Positions 25,297 to 34,354 of a stretch of 64,000 nucleotides of DNA are shown here, one piece after another. The translations under genes were made by a program, and so were the position numbers. Position 1 is the first letter of the stretch. Every line of letters starts with the position of its first letter. This DNA comes from Paenibacillus pabuli NBRC 13638 (GTDB lineage Bacteria; Bacillota; Bacilli; Paenibacillales; Paenibacillaceae), in assembly GCF_001514495.1 (NCBI RefSeq), contig NZ_BCNM01000016.1, forward strand, positions 62,001-126,000, written 5' to 3'. Under the pieces are notes generated by a model. The model did not search any database. It saw nothing but the letters and a program-made list of their open reading frames with translations, and was not told the DNA's origin.

Positions 25297-25383
25297 CCGG
25301 GACTTTTTTGTCCCTGTCTATAGCTTCATGGATACCGCTCCGCAGCCCTATACGGTGAAGCGCAGACCAAATGGCTGCGCTTC
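25297..25383 (-). other. Hairpins in the permease-to-binding-protein intergenic region
   Basis: GAAGCGCAG-N9-CTGCGCTTC (25357-25383) is a perfect 9-bp stem without a T run on the minus strand. GGGAC-A6-GTCCC (about 25297-25313) follows it. Such hairpins often mark mRNA processing or stabilisation that lets a binding protein be made in excess over its permeases. Confidence 0.55.
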
Positions 25384-25444
25384 GGATATCCTGATGCTTT
25401 TTTTAATGTACGGCCGCTCTATGTGGCAACCTGTACAAACTTGC

Positions 25445-26347
25445 TTATGCTTTTACTGCACCCAATGTCATACCACCTACAAAATACTTTTGCAGGAAAG
25501 GATATACAATCAGGATTGGAACCGTAACAACGATCGTGATCGCCATTTTGATCGATTCCGGCGAAATCTGTGTCATCTGCTGTGCCATATCATTGGCATT
25601 TCGTCCAGCGCCCGAGCCCTGCTGCGTACTTTGCAGTACTTTCATCAGCTCATATTGGAGCGTGGTCAGATGCGCTTTTGAGCCGTTATACAGATACGTA
25701 TCCAACCAGGCATTCCATTGGCCTACTGCCAGGAACAAGGCAATCGTTGCCAATACCGGTTTACAGAGTGGCAAAATAATTTTGTAGTAAATCGTAAAGT
25801 CGTTCGCACCGTCCAGTTTTGCCGATTCCTGCAAGGCATACGGCAAGCCATCAATGAATGAACGGATGATGAACACGTTAAATGCACTGATCATACCTGG
25901 CAATACATATACCCAGAATGTACCGATCAGGTGAAGGTCACGCATCAGCAGGTATACTGGAATCAGACCACCGGAGAAGTACATCGTGAGTGCCAGCGTA
26001 GTGGAAACGAATTTTCTAAGACCGAAGTCAGGTCTACTAAGCGTAAAGGCGATCATCGAAGAACTGATCAAACCAAGCACAGTACCTACAATCGTACGCA
26101 GAATGGAAATCTGCAAACCTTGCAGCAAGCCTTCATATTGGAAAATCGTTTTATAGTTCTGCAACGTGAATTCACGAGGCCACAAGTATATTCCGCCGCG
26201 TACCGTATCCGTCGAATTATTGAGCGAGATGGCCAGTACGTTAAGGAATGGATATAAAGTTACGATAAGCACCAGGGTCATCGCAAGGATGTTGAATATA
26301 TCGAACACTTTATCGCCCCGAGTAGCATTGAATGCTTTGTTCGCCAT
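25445..26347 (-). CDS. Carbohydrate ABC transporter permease (LplC/YtcP type)
   Basis: Inner-membrane permease of 300 residues with six helices. The EAA loop ESAKLDGANDFTIYYKIILPLCKP (about 185-208) docks an ATPase. The C-terminal FLQKYFVGGMTLGAVK is typical of the MalG/LplC side. The protein starts 12 bases after its partner permease and forms the transporter core for the three binding proteins. No ATPase gene is present in the locus, so an MsmX-like shared ATPase is expected elsewhere. Confidence 0.93.
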   Translation of the reverse strand: MANKAFNATRGDKVFDIFNILAMTLVLIVTLYPFLNVLAISLNNSTDTVRGGIYLWPREFTLQNYKTIFQYEGLLQGLQISILRTIVGTVLGLISSSMIAFTLSRPDFGLRKFVSTTLALTMYFSGGLIPVYLLMRDLHLIGTFWVYVLPGMISAFNVFIIRSFIDGLPYALQESAKLDGANDFTIYYKIILPLCKPVLATIALFLAVGQWNAWLDTYLYNGSKAHLTTLQYELMKVLQSTQQGSGAGRNANDMAQQMTQISPESIKMAITIVVTVPILIVYPFLQKYFVGGMTLGAVKA

Positions 26348-26359
26348 AATTTCTCCCCC

Positions 26360-27343
26360 CTACATGATGCTTTCTTTGGTGATTTTTTTGAACAAGCCGT
26401 TCGCAGTAAACAGAAGGATGATACTGACAACGGAGTTGAATATGCCTATGGCGGTACCATATGAGAACCGTCCCATATTCAAACCATAATTGAGCGCATA
26501 TAGATCAAGGACTTCCGCGTAATCGGTGACCAGGCTGTTACCCAGCAGTAACTGTTTCTCCATTCCGATACTGACCAGATGCCCGATGGACATGATTAAC
26601 AGTACGGAAATCGTGGTTCGAATACCTGGAAGTGTGATATGCCACATTTGTCTCCAACGGTTCGCTCCGTCGACACGGGAAGCCTCGTACAATTCTTGGT
26701 CAATACCCGTAATGGCTGCCAGATAGATGATGGCATTCCAGCCTGTTTCTTTCCAAACATCTGAAGCGGTTACAATGTACCAAAACAGGTTCCCTTTGGC
26801 CATGAATTGAATCGGCTGATCAATAATGTTTAGGTTTACCAAAATGTCATTGATAATCCCTCCATCGGTGGAGAGCATCTTGGTAATAATCCCTGCCACA
26901 ACGACCCAGGATACAAAGTGAGGCAGATATGATACCGTTTGCACTGCACGCTTGAAGAACATGCCTCTCATCTCATTCAGGAGAATGGCAAAGAAAATCG
27001 GCACGACAAAACCGACAACCAGTCCCATCAAGCTCATTGCAAGCGTATTCCGAAGTACCAGATAGAAACGATCATCACTGAACAACTCTACAAAGTGTTT
27101 AAAACCAACCCACTCTTGATCGCCGAACGATCTGGCCGGTTTATAATTTTGGAATGCCATCGTCCATCCCCATAGTGGCAGATAGTTGAATACAAAAACC
27201 CAAACTACGAATGGCAATGACATGAGATAGAGATACTTCTGCTGTTTCATGCTGTCCCAAATTCTGTTCCGCCGGTTTTGTGTTGGCGGTTTGGGGTCAT
27301 TGCTTCTTTTCGTGGAAGCGGATTTTTTTGTTAGCGTTTCCAT
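26360..27343 (-). CDS. Carbohydrate ABC transporter permease (LplB/YteP type)
   Basis: 327-residue MalF-side permease. After a basic Ser/Lys-rich N-terminus it has six helices and the motif YEASRVDGANRWRQMWHITLPGI (about 233-255). The WVFVFNYLPLWGWTMAFQNYKP segment is typical of the LplB/YteP branch, which takes up complex glycan fragments. GAGGAGGGGG precedes the ATG. First gene of the permease-permease-binding protein unit; an AAAACGTTTT palindrome lies about 210 bases upstream. Confidence 0.93.
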   Translation of the reverse strand: METLTKKSASTKRSNDPKPPTQNRRNRIWDSMKQQKYLYLMSLPFVVWVFVFNYLPLWGWTMAFQNYKPARSFGDQEWVGFKHFVELFSDDRFYLVLRNTLAMSLMGLVVGFVVPIFFAILLNEMRGMFFKRAVQTVSYLPHFVSWVVVAGIITKMLSTDGGIINDILVNLNIIDQPIQFMAKGNLFWYIVTASDVWKETGWNAIIYLAAITGIDQELYEASRVDGANRWRQMWHITLPGIRTTISVLLIMSIGHLVSIGMEKQLLLGNSLVTDYAEVLDLYALNYGLNMGRFSYGTAIGIFNSVVSIILLFTANGLFKKITKESIM

Positions 27344-27550
27344 CTCCGTTCCCCCTCCTCTGTTTTATAAATTAATCATACCTGATAGAGCGTTTTCAAA
27401 ATACCATCTGGATTTTAGAGAAAATCATATAAAAATTAGATATGCCCCCCTATAATCCGATATTATTTCTTCCAAATCAGTGATTTTGACGCCATCTTCT
27501 ATTAATAATTTAAAATAAAAGGGAAATATAAATTAAAATGGAAATATACG

Positions 27551-27560
27551 AAAACGTTTT
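27551..27560. promoter_or_regulatory. AAAACGTTTT palindrome before the permease operon
   Basis: Palindrome in an AT-rich stretch about 210 bases before the first permease gene. A clear promoter could not be assigned here. The 27344-27590 stretch holds no gene. Confidence 0.45.
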
Positions 27561-27593
27561 ATAGAAATCGGTTACTTTATAAAAATGGCAAAA

Positions 27594-27616
27594 GAAAAAG
27601 GACCTTAACGGTCCTT
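27594..27616 (-). terminator. Terminator after the GH2 gene
   Basis: AAGGACC-GTTAA-GGTCCTT-TTTC on the minus strand, directly after the GH2 stop codon. Confidence 0.8.
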
Positions 27617-27620
27617 GGGT

Positions 27621-30539
27621 TTAGAGGGCAAAACGGATGGTGTTTAACTTCACTGTACCCAACAGTTCTCCTACAGATATGGAAGATTCGGGGTGAAACT
27701 CCTCTCCGAGCAGATAAGAGACCATCTCCTGAAACAGGTAAGCTGCCTCGGGTCGTTTCATTAAAGATGTATCCGTAAATGGCAATGAGGATACAAGTAA
27801 TTTTCCCTTTCCCACTTTTGCCTCAAAGACGTAAGCAAGACGCTTCCCTCTGTGAAAATGATCGATCACCTCAATGAGTGGCTGCACACCCTCCAATGTA
27901 TCCAGACATATGGCTGGTGCACCATTCACCAGATGGTACCAGTGCCAATCCGAAGCCCGATCATACGGGAAGGAGCCGAGCAAAGGTACTGAATCCTGTA
28001 AATGCATGCCCATCGTCGCTCCCGGCTGCGTTGCAAACATGAGATAATTCCAAAATACAGGTAGATACTTGGTCTCCACCCGGTCATATAAATCATGCGA
28101 GTGTGTATGAAGCCAAACACTGCCGCCGTTGATCAAGTAGTCGAGTGCGTTCGGCGTAAGCGAATGTATGATGACCAGTTCTTGCTCCCGATTTTTCAAT
28201 ATTGCACTGCCATCCAGGTGGTCAACCTGATCATGATGAGCTCCGAGAAGATAGGGCTGCAGTTCGTCCACGCTGCTCCAGATCCGATTGGAGGTGGAGT
28301 TTGTCTGATATAAAGGAAACGACCAACCATGCCATACATTGGTGGCAATACTCTCTGAATCCCCCGCTCTCAGCTCCGCTTCGATGTAAAAGGAGGATGC
28401 CCCTGCCAGTGGGGCATGAGTCTTCAGTCTGCCAGCATCGTGTATCTCGCCACAACTTAGCTTCCCACAATGTAATATCCCTTCGTCCAGAATCACATCT
28501 TCGCTGACAAGCCGCCAATGAATACTCGCATCGCGTATCACTGTCTGTCCATAATGAGATATACGTGCTTCAATACATATGGCCTCTCCTGCATAAAATG
28601 TACGCTCGCTGCAGCTCAACAACAGCACTACATTTGCATTGAATTGCCTGAATACTGCTGGTTCAATAATGCCCTTGCTTTCCCAGAACACATCCAGAAT
28701 ACCTGTGGTGGCATGACCCTGCCCAGGAAAATCCCGAATATCCAGCAGCTGTACACCAGCAGCACCTTCAGTACGGCGTATACGCTCCATGGCTTCTTTT
28801 AATGAACGAACCAGATGTATTCCACTGGCTTGCTGGAAGTTCTCCAGATCTGCGGTCAATCCCTTGCGTGACAACGACTCTTCAATCGGCTGCAGCCAGC
28901 TTGGACGCAGAACCCCTGTATACTTCTGTCGTTCCTGGGGACGAACATACATCGTAAACTGTGCGTGCTCATGTCCCACAACTGGACGATCCGCAAGTCG
29001 GGTTACAGCATGATAGTCCAGAGTCGTATCAGGTATAGCGGAAAGCTCGGACTCGAGAGGCGGATGCCAGTTCAAGGACTGGATGTAATAGTCAGCTTCC
29101 CGCCCTTGAGCCGGAAGTTGGCCAAAGCCTGTATTATCGGTATACAACCGAGTCGGGTCCAAGTGCCTCGCCCGCTGTACCAATTCATTCAATTCAGGAT
29201 GACCATTGGGACCAATGAGTTCATTGCCCATGGAGAACATAACAAAAGACGGATGTTTGTGCAGAACCTGCAAAAGCCCTTCCAGTTCGTTTGTCAAATA
29301 GGATAACACTTCAGCGGGTGCGGACTGTCCCCGTTGCTCGAATAATCGCGACCAATGCGGCAGCTCTGCCTGAACCAGCATCCCTTCTTCGTCAGCAGCT
29401 TCCCAAAAAGGCTCAGGGGCGCTCCATCCATGCAGACGTACATGATTGAAGCCATATGATTTGGCGATTCGAAACTGTTGGTTATAATGCTCTTTATCCC
29501 AGACTGGATAACCCGTGAGCGGAAAGATACAGCAATCCACATAACCGCGCAGAAACACCGGTGTGTCGTTTAATTCTAACTGTTGCCCCTTAACAGCAAA
29601 AGAACGCACACCAAATATCTCTTCCATCCGATCCAACTCTTGCTCACCATCATGCAGACAGATGACTGCCCTGTACAATGCAGGAGATTCATCCGACCAC
29701 AGTGCAATGTCCTCTCCTTCGCCTAGCTCTAATTGCCAATCCTGTACTTCGCGGATTACTTCACTCATATTACCAGTGGCATCAACAGATGCAGGTACGT
29801 TCGGATGGTCCATCTCCACGTCGCAGCTGCAGCGGGGAAGCCACCTTCCGGTAGGATGCTGAATATCCATATGCAATTGAAGTCTTTTCCCAGACCGTTT
29901 CACGGGAGCGCTTACAAAACAATGAACGGATAATGTGCCTTTTATCCGCTCCGGTTGCAGTCGAAATTGTTGGATTCGGTGTGGAGGCAGACGATCCAAA
30001 AAGGCTCCGCCTGTAATGCCGCCCCAAGTCGTAGCTGTGTGTAATGAATGAATGTGACTTCCAGCCAAAGGATACTTCATCGTATTATCCACACGCAGAT
30101 CAATTCGATTCATGCCCCCTTCCTTCATGAAAGAGGTTATATCCCATTCCTGATGAGTCAGAAGACTATCCTGTTGTCCGGCATAACATCCATTGATCCA
30201 GACGTTGGTCGTCCAGCGGACTCCTTTCAGTCTGAATACATATCTGCAGCCCGGATCACCAACCGGAATATGCACATCCTTGGCGTACCAGGCTGCCCCC
30301 TCATACTCACGAACTTTCGTCCATGTATCCATCCTTTGATATTCAGGCTCATCACCATATCCCTGTTCCTCCCAGGAACCAGGGATTTGAATCTCTTCCC
30401 AGATCGTCTGATCATCCGATTGTATAGGAGGAAGATATTGCTCATACGAGGACTCCAGAGCCTTCGAATCCAGGCAAAATTGCCATGTCCCATTCAAGTT
30501 AAACGTGTGGCGGAGAGCATATTTATTGGATATATTCAA
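27621..30539 (-). CDS. Glycoside hydrolase family 2 protein (beta-galactosidase/glucuronidase-like), TTG start
   Basis: Large cytoplasmic retaining hydrolase, 972 residues. It has a jelly-roll sugar-binding domain (FNLNGTWQF...VWINGCYAG), an immunoglobulin-like domain, and a TIM barrel with acid/base Glu440 (SMGNELIG) and nucleophile Glu524 (GHEHAQ). A C-terminal half of about 400 residues follows. GAGGAGG lies 7 bases before a TTG at 30539. An in-frame ATG at 30572 would place that ribosome site inside the gene and has none of its own, so TTG is chosen. Likely removes beta-galactosyl or related residues from imported oligosaccharides. Substrate uncertain. Confidence 0.88.
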   Translation of the reverse strand: MNISNKYALRHTFNLNGTWQFCLDSKALESSYEQYLPPIQSDDQTIWEEIQIPGSWEEQGYGDEPEYQRMDTWTKVREYEGAAWYAKDVHIPVGDPGCRYVFRLKGVRWTTNVWINGCYAGQQDSLLTHQEWDITSFMKEGGMNRIDLRVDNTMKYPLAGSHIHSLHTATTWGGITGGAFLDRLPPHRIQQFRLQPERIKGTLSVHCFVSAPVKRSGKRLQLHMDIQHPTGRWLPRCSCDVEMDHPNVPASVDATGNMSEVIREVQDWQLELGEGEDIALWSDESPALYRAVICLHDGEQELDRMEEIFGVRSFAVKGQQLELNDTPVFLRGYVDCCIFPLTGYPVWDKEHYNQQFRIAKSYGFNHVRLHGWSAPEPFWEAADEEGMLVQAELPHWSRLFEQRGQSAPAEVLSYLTNELEGLLQVLHKHPSFVMFSMGNELIGPNGHPELNELVQRARHLDPTRLYTDNTGFGQLPAQGREADYYIQSLNWHPPLESELSAIPDTTLDYHAVTRLADRPVVGHEHAQFTMYVRPQERQKYTGVLRPSWLQPIEESLSRKGLTADLENFQQASGIHLVRSLKEAMERIRRTEGAAGVQLLDIRDFPGQGHATTGILDVFWESKGIIEPAVFRQFNANVVLLLSCSERTFYAGEAICIEARISHYGQTVIRDASIHWRLVSEDVILDEGILHCGKLSCGEIHDAGRLKTHAPLAGASSFYIEAELRAGDSESIATNVWHGWSFPLYQTNSTSNRIWSSVDELQPYLLGAHHDQVDHLDGSAILKNREQELVIIHSLTPNALDYLINGGSVWLHTHSHDLYDRVETKYLPVFWNYLMFATQPGATMGMHLQDSVPLLGSFPYDRASDWHWYHLVNGAPAICLDTLEGVQPLIEVIDHFHRGKRLAYVFEAKVGKGKLLVSSLPFTDTSLMKRPEAAYLFQEMVSYLLGEEFHPESSISVGELLGTVKLNTIRFAL

Positions 30540-30668
30540 CTGCTGTCCCTCCTCATACTGATATAGGTACATTCAGTTTAAAATGTCAGGCAGGTGGACA
30601 CCATTGCTTATAACAGGATCTCGATGGACTATATCTGGATTCTAGAATGTACAATCCACAGATTTACG

Positions 30669-30678
30669 AAAACGTTTT
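30669..30678. promoter_or_regulatory. AAAACGTTTT palindrome before the GH2 gene
   Basis: Palindrome about 130 bases before the GH2 start, same core as at the other units of the locus. Confidence 0.45.
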
Positions 30679-30762
30679 ATTTTTAGTGGTCAAATCATTC
30701 TCGTCCAATAGAGTAAATAAACCCCTGAACGATATGAAATAGCCTCTATCGAATCATCATTT

Positions 30763-32373
30763 TTACTCTTCGTTAACTTCTTTGGACTGATCCTTGGATT
30801 GCTGCAACCTGGCATGCTCTTTGGCTTGTTTATAAGCAGAAGGTGATTCACCTACGTACTTCTTGAATTTGCCGTGGAAGTAGTCCACGTTGGCATAACC
30901 CACTCTCGCGGCAACCTGGTGTACCTTTAATCCTTCGTCGAGCAGTTCCTTCGCCTTTTCCATCCGAACCTTGTCCAGAAACGCATTGAAATACTCTCCG
31001 GTATGATTTTTGAACAGCTTGCCCAGATAACTGCTATTGTAGTTGAATACCTCAGCAAGTACCTCCAGCTTCAGATTCTCCCCAGGGTTTCGACGAATGA
31101 ATTCAATCATCTGTTTCAGTACCGTATCCTTGCTGCCGCCGCCCATCCGTTGAATTAGCCTGTTCAGATGTTCCGCTGCCATGATTTTGAGATCCAGCAA
31201 CGTTAATTGATGATATACCTCTGTAATAAGAACGGAATGTTCCTGCATAATGGAGTACATATGCTGATTGGAAGCCGCCAGTTTGTTAATAGCCAGTGAA
31301 AATACCTGCGAGAACGCCGTCTTAATCGCCTGTTCTGTCTGATGATATGGAACGAAGCGTTCTTCCATCTCGGTAAGTACCCGCATCACTGACTCATTGC
31401 TTCGGATGTCCAGCGCATAATACAGCTTGTCTGCCAATTCTGCTTCATCCGGTTCAGCACGTTCTTCGTCCCCAGCGTTACCAGCTGATTCAATCACAAT
31501 GAAGCCCTTATCCCCTTCGTCCCACAACATAACGCGTTTTTCCGCGAACAGAAAACGTCCGCCCAACACACCGTTTGCCTGATTATAAGATTGGGCTATG
31601 TCAGCGGTGGAGTTCACAGCTTGACCAGCTGCCGCATACATGTGAATATTCCATTCTTCCAACAATCCTTCAAGCTCTTCATAGAAATTCTGGGCAGATT
31701 GCGTGGTTAGAATCGGTTCTTTGCATAATAGGCCCAGCCCAGAGTGAAACGAAAATACGATCCCCCGATCCTTCTGGTCAAAAGCTTCAGCAAGTCTGCG
31801 TTTCACTACACTTCCACGCTGTAAGTCAGGTGCAGCATGCATCTCCATCAGCACAATTTGATACTGCGCCCAGTTCAACCCCAGTGCATTGGCTTCCACG
31901 GTTCCTGCACCTTCCAGACTATCAAACAGCAAGGCCTCGATCTGATGTTCACGATAAGCTGTATCCTCACCAGCATGACGCGCCAGAGTCTCTCGTTCCC
32001 GCGTCAACAACGCAGCAATTCGTTCCAGCTCACTGATGATTTCATCTTCGTCCACCGGTTTGAGCAGATACCCATCCACTCCAAAACTGATGGCTTTCTT
32101 CGCATAATCAAAATCGGCATATCCACTGAGGATCAAAAAGTGCGAACCCGGATGATGCTGTCGGACTTCTTCGATGACATCCAATCCGGTCATGCCGGGC
32201 ATGCGAATATCAATGATGGTCAGATCCGGTTTCAGCTCCTCAAAGCGGGTAATAGCCTCACGCCCGCTGGCAGCTGTACCAACCACCTGGAATCCATATT
32301 TTTCCCATTCAATAATGGTTGTCAGTCCTTCACGTATGCTCGGTTCATCATCTACCAAAAACACTTTATACAT
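30763..32373 (-). CDS. Two-component response regulator with AraC-type DNA-binding domain (YesN-like)
   Basis: 536-residue regulator. REC domain at residues 1-120 (LVDDEPSIREGL, phospho-acceptor Asp in IIDIRMPG, Lys in LLKPVD), a central unassigned region, and a C-terminal AraC double helix-turn-helix (NYNSSYLGKLFKNHTGEYFNAFL...VGYANVDYFHGKFKKYVGESPSAY). CAGGAGGGG precedes the ATG, which overlaps the kinase gene end by 8 bases. YesN-type regulators usually activate the neighbouring sugar ABC and hydrolase genes, so this one probably controls the glycan locus downstream. Confidence 0.94.
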   Translation of the reverse strand: MYKVFLVDDEPSIREGLTTIIEWEKYGFQVVGTAASGREAITRFEELKPDLTIIDIRMPGMTGLDVIEEVRQHHPGSHFLILSGYADFDYAKKAISFGVDGYLLKPVDEDEIISELERIAALLTRERETLARHAGEDTAYREHQIEALLFDSLEGAGTVEANALGLNWAQYQIVLMEMHAAPDLQRGSVVKRRLAEAFDQKDRGIVFSFHSGLGLLCKEPILTTQSAQNFYEELEGLLEEWNIHMYAAAGQAVNSTADIAQSYNQANGVLGGRFLFAEKRVMLWDEGDKGFIVIESAGNAGDEERAEPDEAELADKLYYALDIRSNESVMRVLTEMEERFVPYHQTEQAIKTAFSQVFSLAINKLAASNQHMYSIMQEHSVLITEVYHQLTLLDLKIMAAEHLNRLIQRMGGGSKDTVLKQMIEFIRRNPGENLKLEVLAEVFNYNSSYLGKLFKNHTGEYFNAFLDKVRMEKAKELLDEGLKVHQVAARVGYANVDYFHGKFKKYVGESPSAYKQAKEHARLQQSKDQSKEVNEE

Positions 32374-34156
32374 GCTGGTCCCCTCCTGCTGGCAAGGTGA
32401 AAGAAACCTCTGTTCCTTCCCCGTACATACTCGTAATCTGTAATCCGTATGGTTCACCGTAAGTTAACGTCAAGCGTTGATGTACATTACGCATGCCAAT
32501 CCGGCTCTTCTCCTGTTCTTCCGGTCCACAGATGAACTGCCTCACTTCCGCCAGACGTTCCGGCGCAATGCCTGCTCCATCGTCATTGACACGCACCTGG
32601 ACCAGTTCTTCCACCAAACGAATATTTATACTCACATGGACCGTGCCCTCTTTATTTTCCAAACCGTGCACGATGGCATTCTCCACCAAAGGCTGAATGA
32701 TCAACGGAGGGATGTACATCTTCTCCACCTCCGGATCGATATGGATTTGGAAAGCAAGTCGGTCGCCGTAACGGAATTTCTGAATTTCCAGATAGGAACG
32801 TACCATCTCCAGTTCGGCTCTGAAGGTCGTTTTGCCGCTGCCAATCTCAAGACTTTTGCGCATCAGCTTGCCCAAAAGCCTGACGATATTGGCAATCTCC
32901 GCCTCCCCTTTGATATGGGCTTTCATGCGGATCGACTCCAAAGCGTTAAACAAAAAATGAGGATTGATCTGGCTTGCCATCATTTTCAGTTTAATCTCTT
33001 TCTGCGCGATTTCCAATTGATTGTTCTGTTCGGTCGCTTCTACCACTTGAGTCATCAGTTCGTTAATACTCTTCACCATGTAATTGAACTGCCTCGACAG
33101 CTGCCCGATTTCATCATTCCCGTCAATACGGGAGGTGACATTCAGGTCACCCAGCGCAAGCTTGTTCAGATGTTTACTGAGGCGCAGCAGCCGATTCGAT
33201 GTGAGAAATGAAATAATGTATACCAGCAGCAATGCAATGACCAGCACAAGCGTAATAAACAGCATGCCGATCAAACTAATTGTATTGGCATCTTTGACAA
33301 TATTTTTGGTAGCAAACACCGAAATGATCTTCAGGCTGTTCATGCTTGATCCAGGACCCAACTCATCAATGACAATGTTGGAAGGCTCCCCCTGAAAATC
33401 AGCTGAAATGGTGCCTTTTGCCTGATTTTGCAAATCAACGCCAAAATTCAATTCATTCAGCGTTTTACCGACCAGATCGGTATTTTTGGCCGCAACCACA
33501 TAACCCTGCTCGTCCGTAATCAACGTCTCGAACGGCTCCTGACGTAACAGTCCATTCAGCTCTTCCTGATTGATCACAATCATCAGCACGCCCTCGGACC
33601 GATATTCGGCAAAAGGCACTTTGCGGACCAAACTGAGCTTATGCACAGGATTATCCCCCTTGTCCGGGATGTAAAACCAGCCAATGCTGGTTGTGGTGAG
33701 TGCCTTCTGGTACCAATAGCTCTCTTTGGTCTGTTCGTCTACCGGAATGAATTCAAGATTGTTGATTAGCGTCGGATTGGTCGAGTAAAATCGGATACCT
33801 GCAACCTCACGGTACAGACGCTTGTATTCCTGAAAATCTTTGTAGGCGAGGTAGGCTGATGTCAGCTCCACAACGCTTTGATATCGTTTGTTCACAATCT
33901 CCTTCAGCTCATTGTTGAACATCAGAATATTGGAAATATCCGTTGGCACACGGAGCAGCGTAGCGGTCTGGCTCTTGATTCTGTCCACGTTATTGATCGT
34001 CTGTCCAATCGCGTTATCGAGCGCCTGCTTGCGAAAGTATCCCGTCACGGCAAGTCCGATGATCAGTACAGGAATCATGACGACAAGTACATAGGATATG
34101 AGCAATTTATGCTTTATTTTGAGATTGTTGGATGTTCGTATCAGCCTTTTTAACAT
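32366..34156 (-). CDS. Sensor histidine kinase (YesM-like)
   Basis: 596-residue membrane kinase. First helix at about 19-40, an extracellular ligand-sensing domain to about 270, second helix (LIGMLFITLVLVIALLLVYIISFL), HAMP, then a His_kinase domain with QINPHFLFNALESIRM (phospho-His) and HATPase_c (PLVENAIVHGLE, NDDGAGI, GIGMRNVHQRL). The start at 34156 follows GGAAGG by 8 bases. Paired with the downstream regulator. It probably senses an external oligosaccharide or a loaded binding protein, an inference from the YesM family. A cre-like site lies about 20 bases upstream of the start. Confidence 0.94.
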   Translation of the reverse strand: MLKRLIRTSNNLKIKHKLLISYVLVVMIPVLIIGLAVTGYFRKQALDNAIGQTINNVDRIKSQTATLLRVPTDISNILMFNNELKEIVNKRYQSVVELTSAYLAYKDFQEYKRLYREVAGIRFYSTNPTLINNLEFIPVDEQTKESYWYQKALTTTSIGWFYIPDKGDNPVHKLSLVRKVPFAEYRSEGVLMIVINQEELNGLLRQEPFETLITDEQGYVVAAKNTDLVGKTLNELNFGVDLQNQAKGTISADFQGEPSNIVIDELGPGSSMNSLKIISVFATKNIVKDANTISLIGMLFITLVLVIALLLVYIISFLTSNRLLRLSKHLNKLALGDLNVTSRIDGNDEIGQLSRQFNYMVKSINELMTQVVEATEQNNQLEIAQKEIKLKMMASQINPHFLFNALESIRMKAHIKGEAEIANIVRLLGKLMRKSLEIGSGKTTFRAELEMVRSYLEIQKFRYGDRLAFQIHIDPEVEKMYIPPLIIQPLVENAIVHGLENKEGTVHVSINIRLVEELVQVRVNDDGAGIAPERLAEVRQFICGPEEQEKSRIGMRNVHQRLTLTYGEPYGLQITSMYGEGTEVSFTLPAGGDQHV

Positions 34157-34176
34157 ATCTGCACCTTCCGTCGTCT

Positions 34177-34190
34177 TATAAGCGCTTACA
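34177..34190. promoter_or_regulatory. cre-like site before the YesM-like gene
   Basis: TATAAGCGCTTACA differs from the CcpA consensus TGNAANCGNWNNCA at one fixed position. It lies just upstream of the kinase ribosome site, where binding would block early transcription. Confidence 0.5.
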
Positions 34191-34250
34191 TATAGGGAGC
34201 AGGATATTCTGTTCCTGTGCTTCCAATTTATCATACCACACAACAGCAAA

Positions 34251-34267
34251 AGCCCTGCAAGAGGGCT
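34251..34267 (-). terminator. Short hairpin after the MFS gene
   Basis: AGCCCT-CTTGC-AGGGCT followed by TTTG on the minus strand. The T run is short, so termination may be partial. Confidence 0.5.
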
Positions 34268-34354
34268 CCAAAAAAAGGCAGTATGCTGATTGATAAAACA
34301 AACGTGAAGGTTGTGTAGCTCATTCTAATGAATGTTGGAATAAAAACAGATTGC

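Noticed and set aside
32477..33211. 244-residue open frame opposite the YesM-like kinase
   Set aside because: Shadow of the conserved HATPase and HAMP regions; no recognisable protein.
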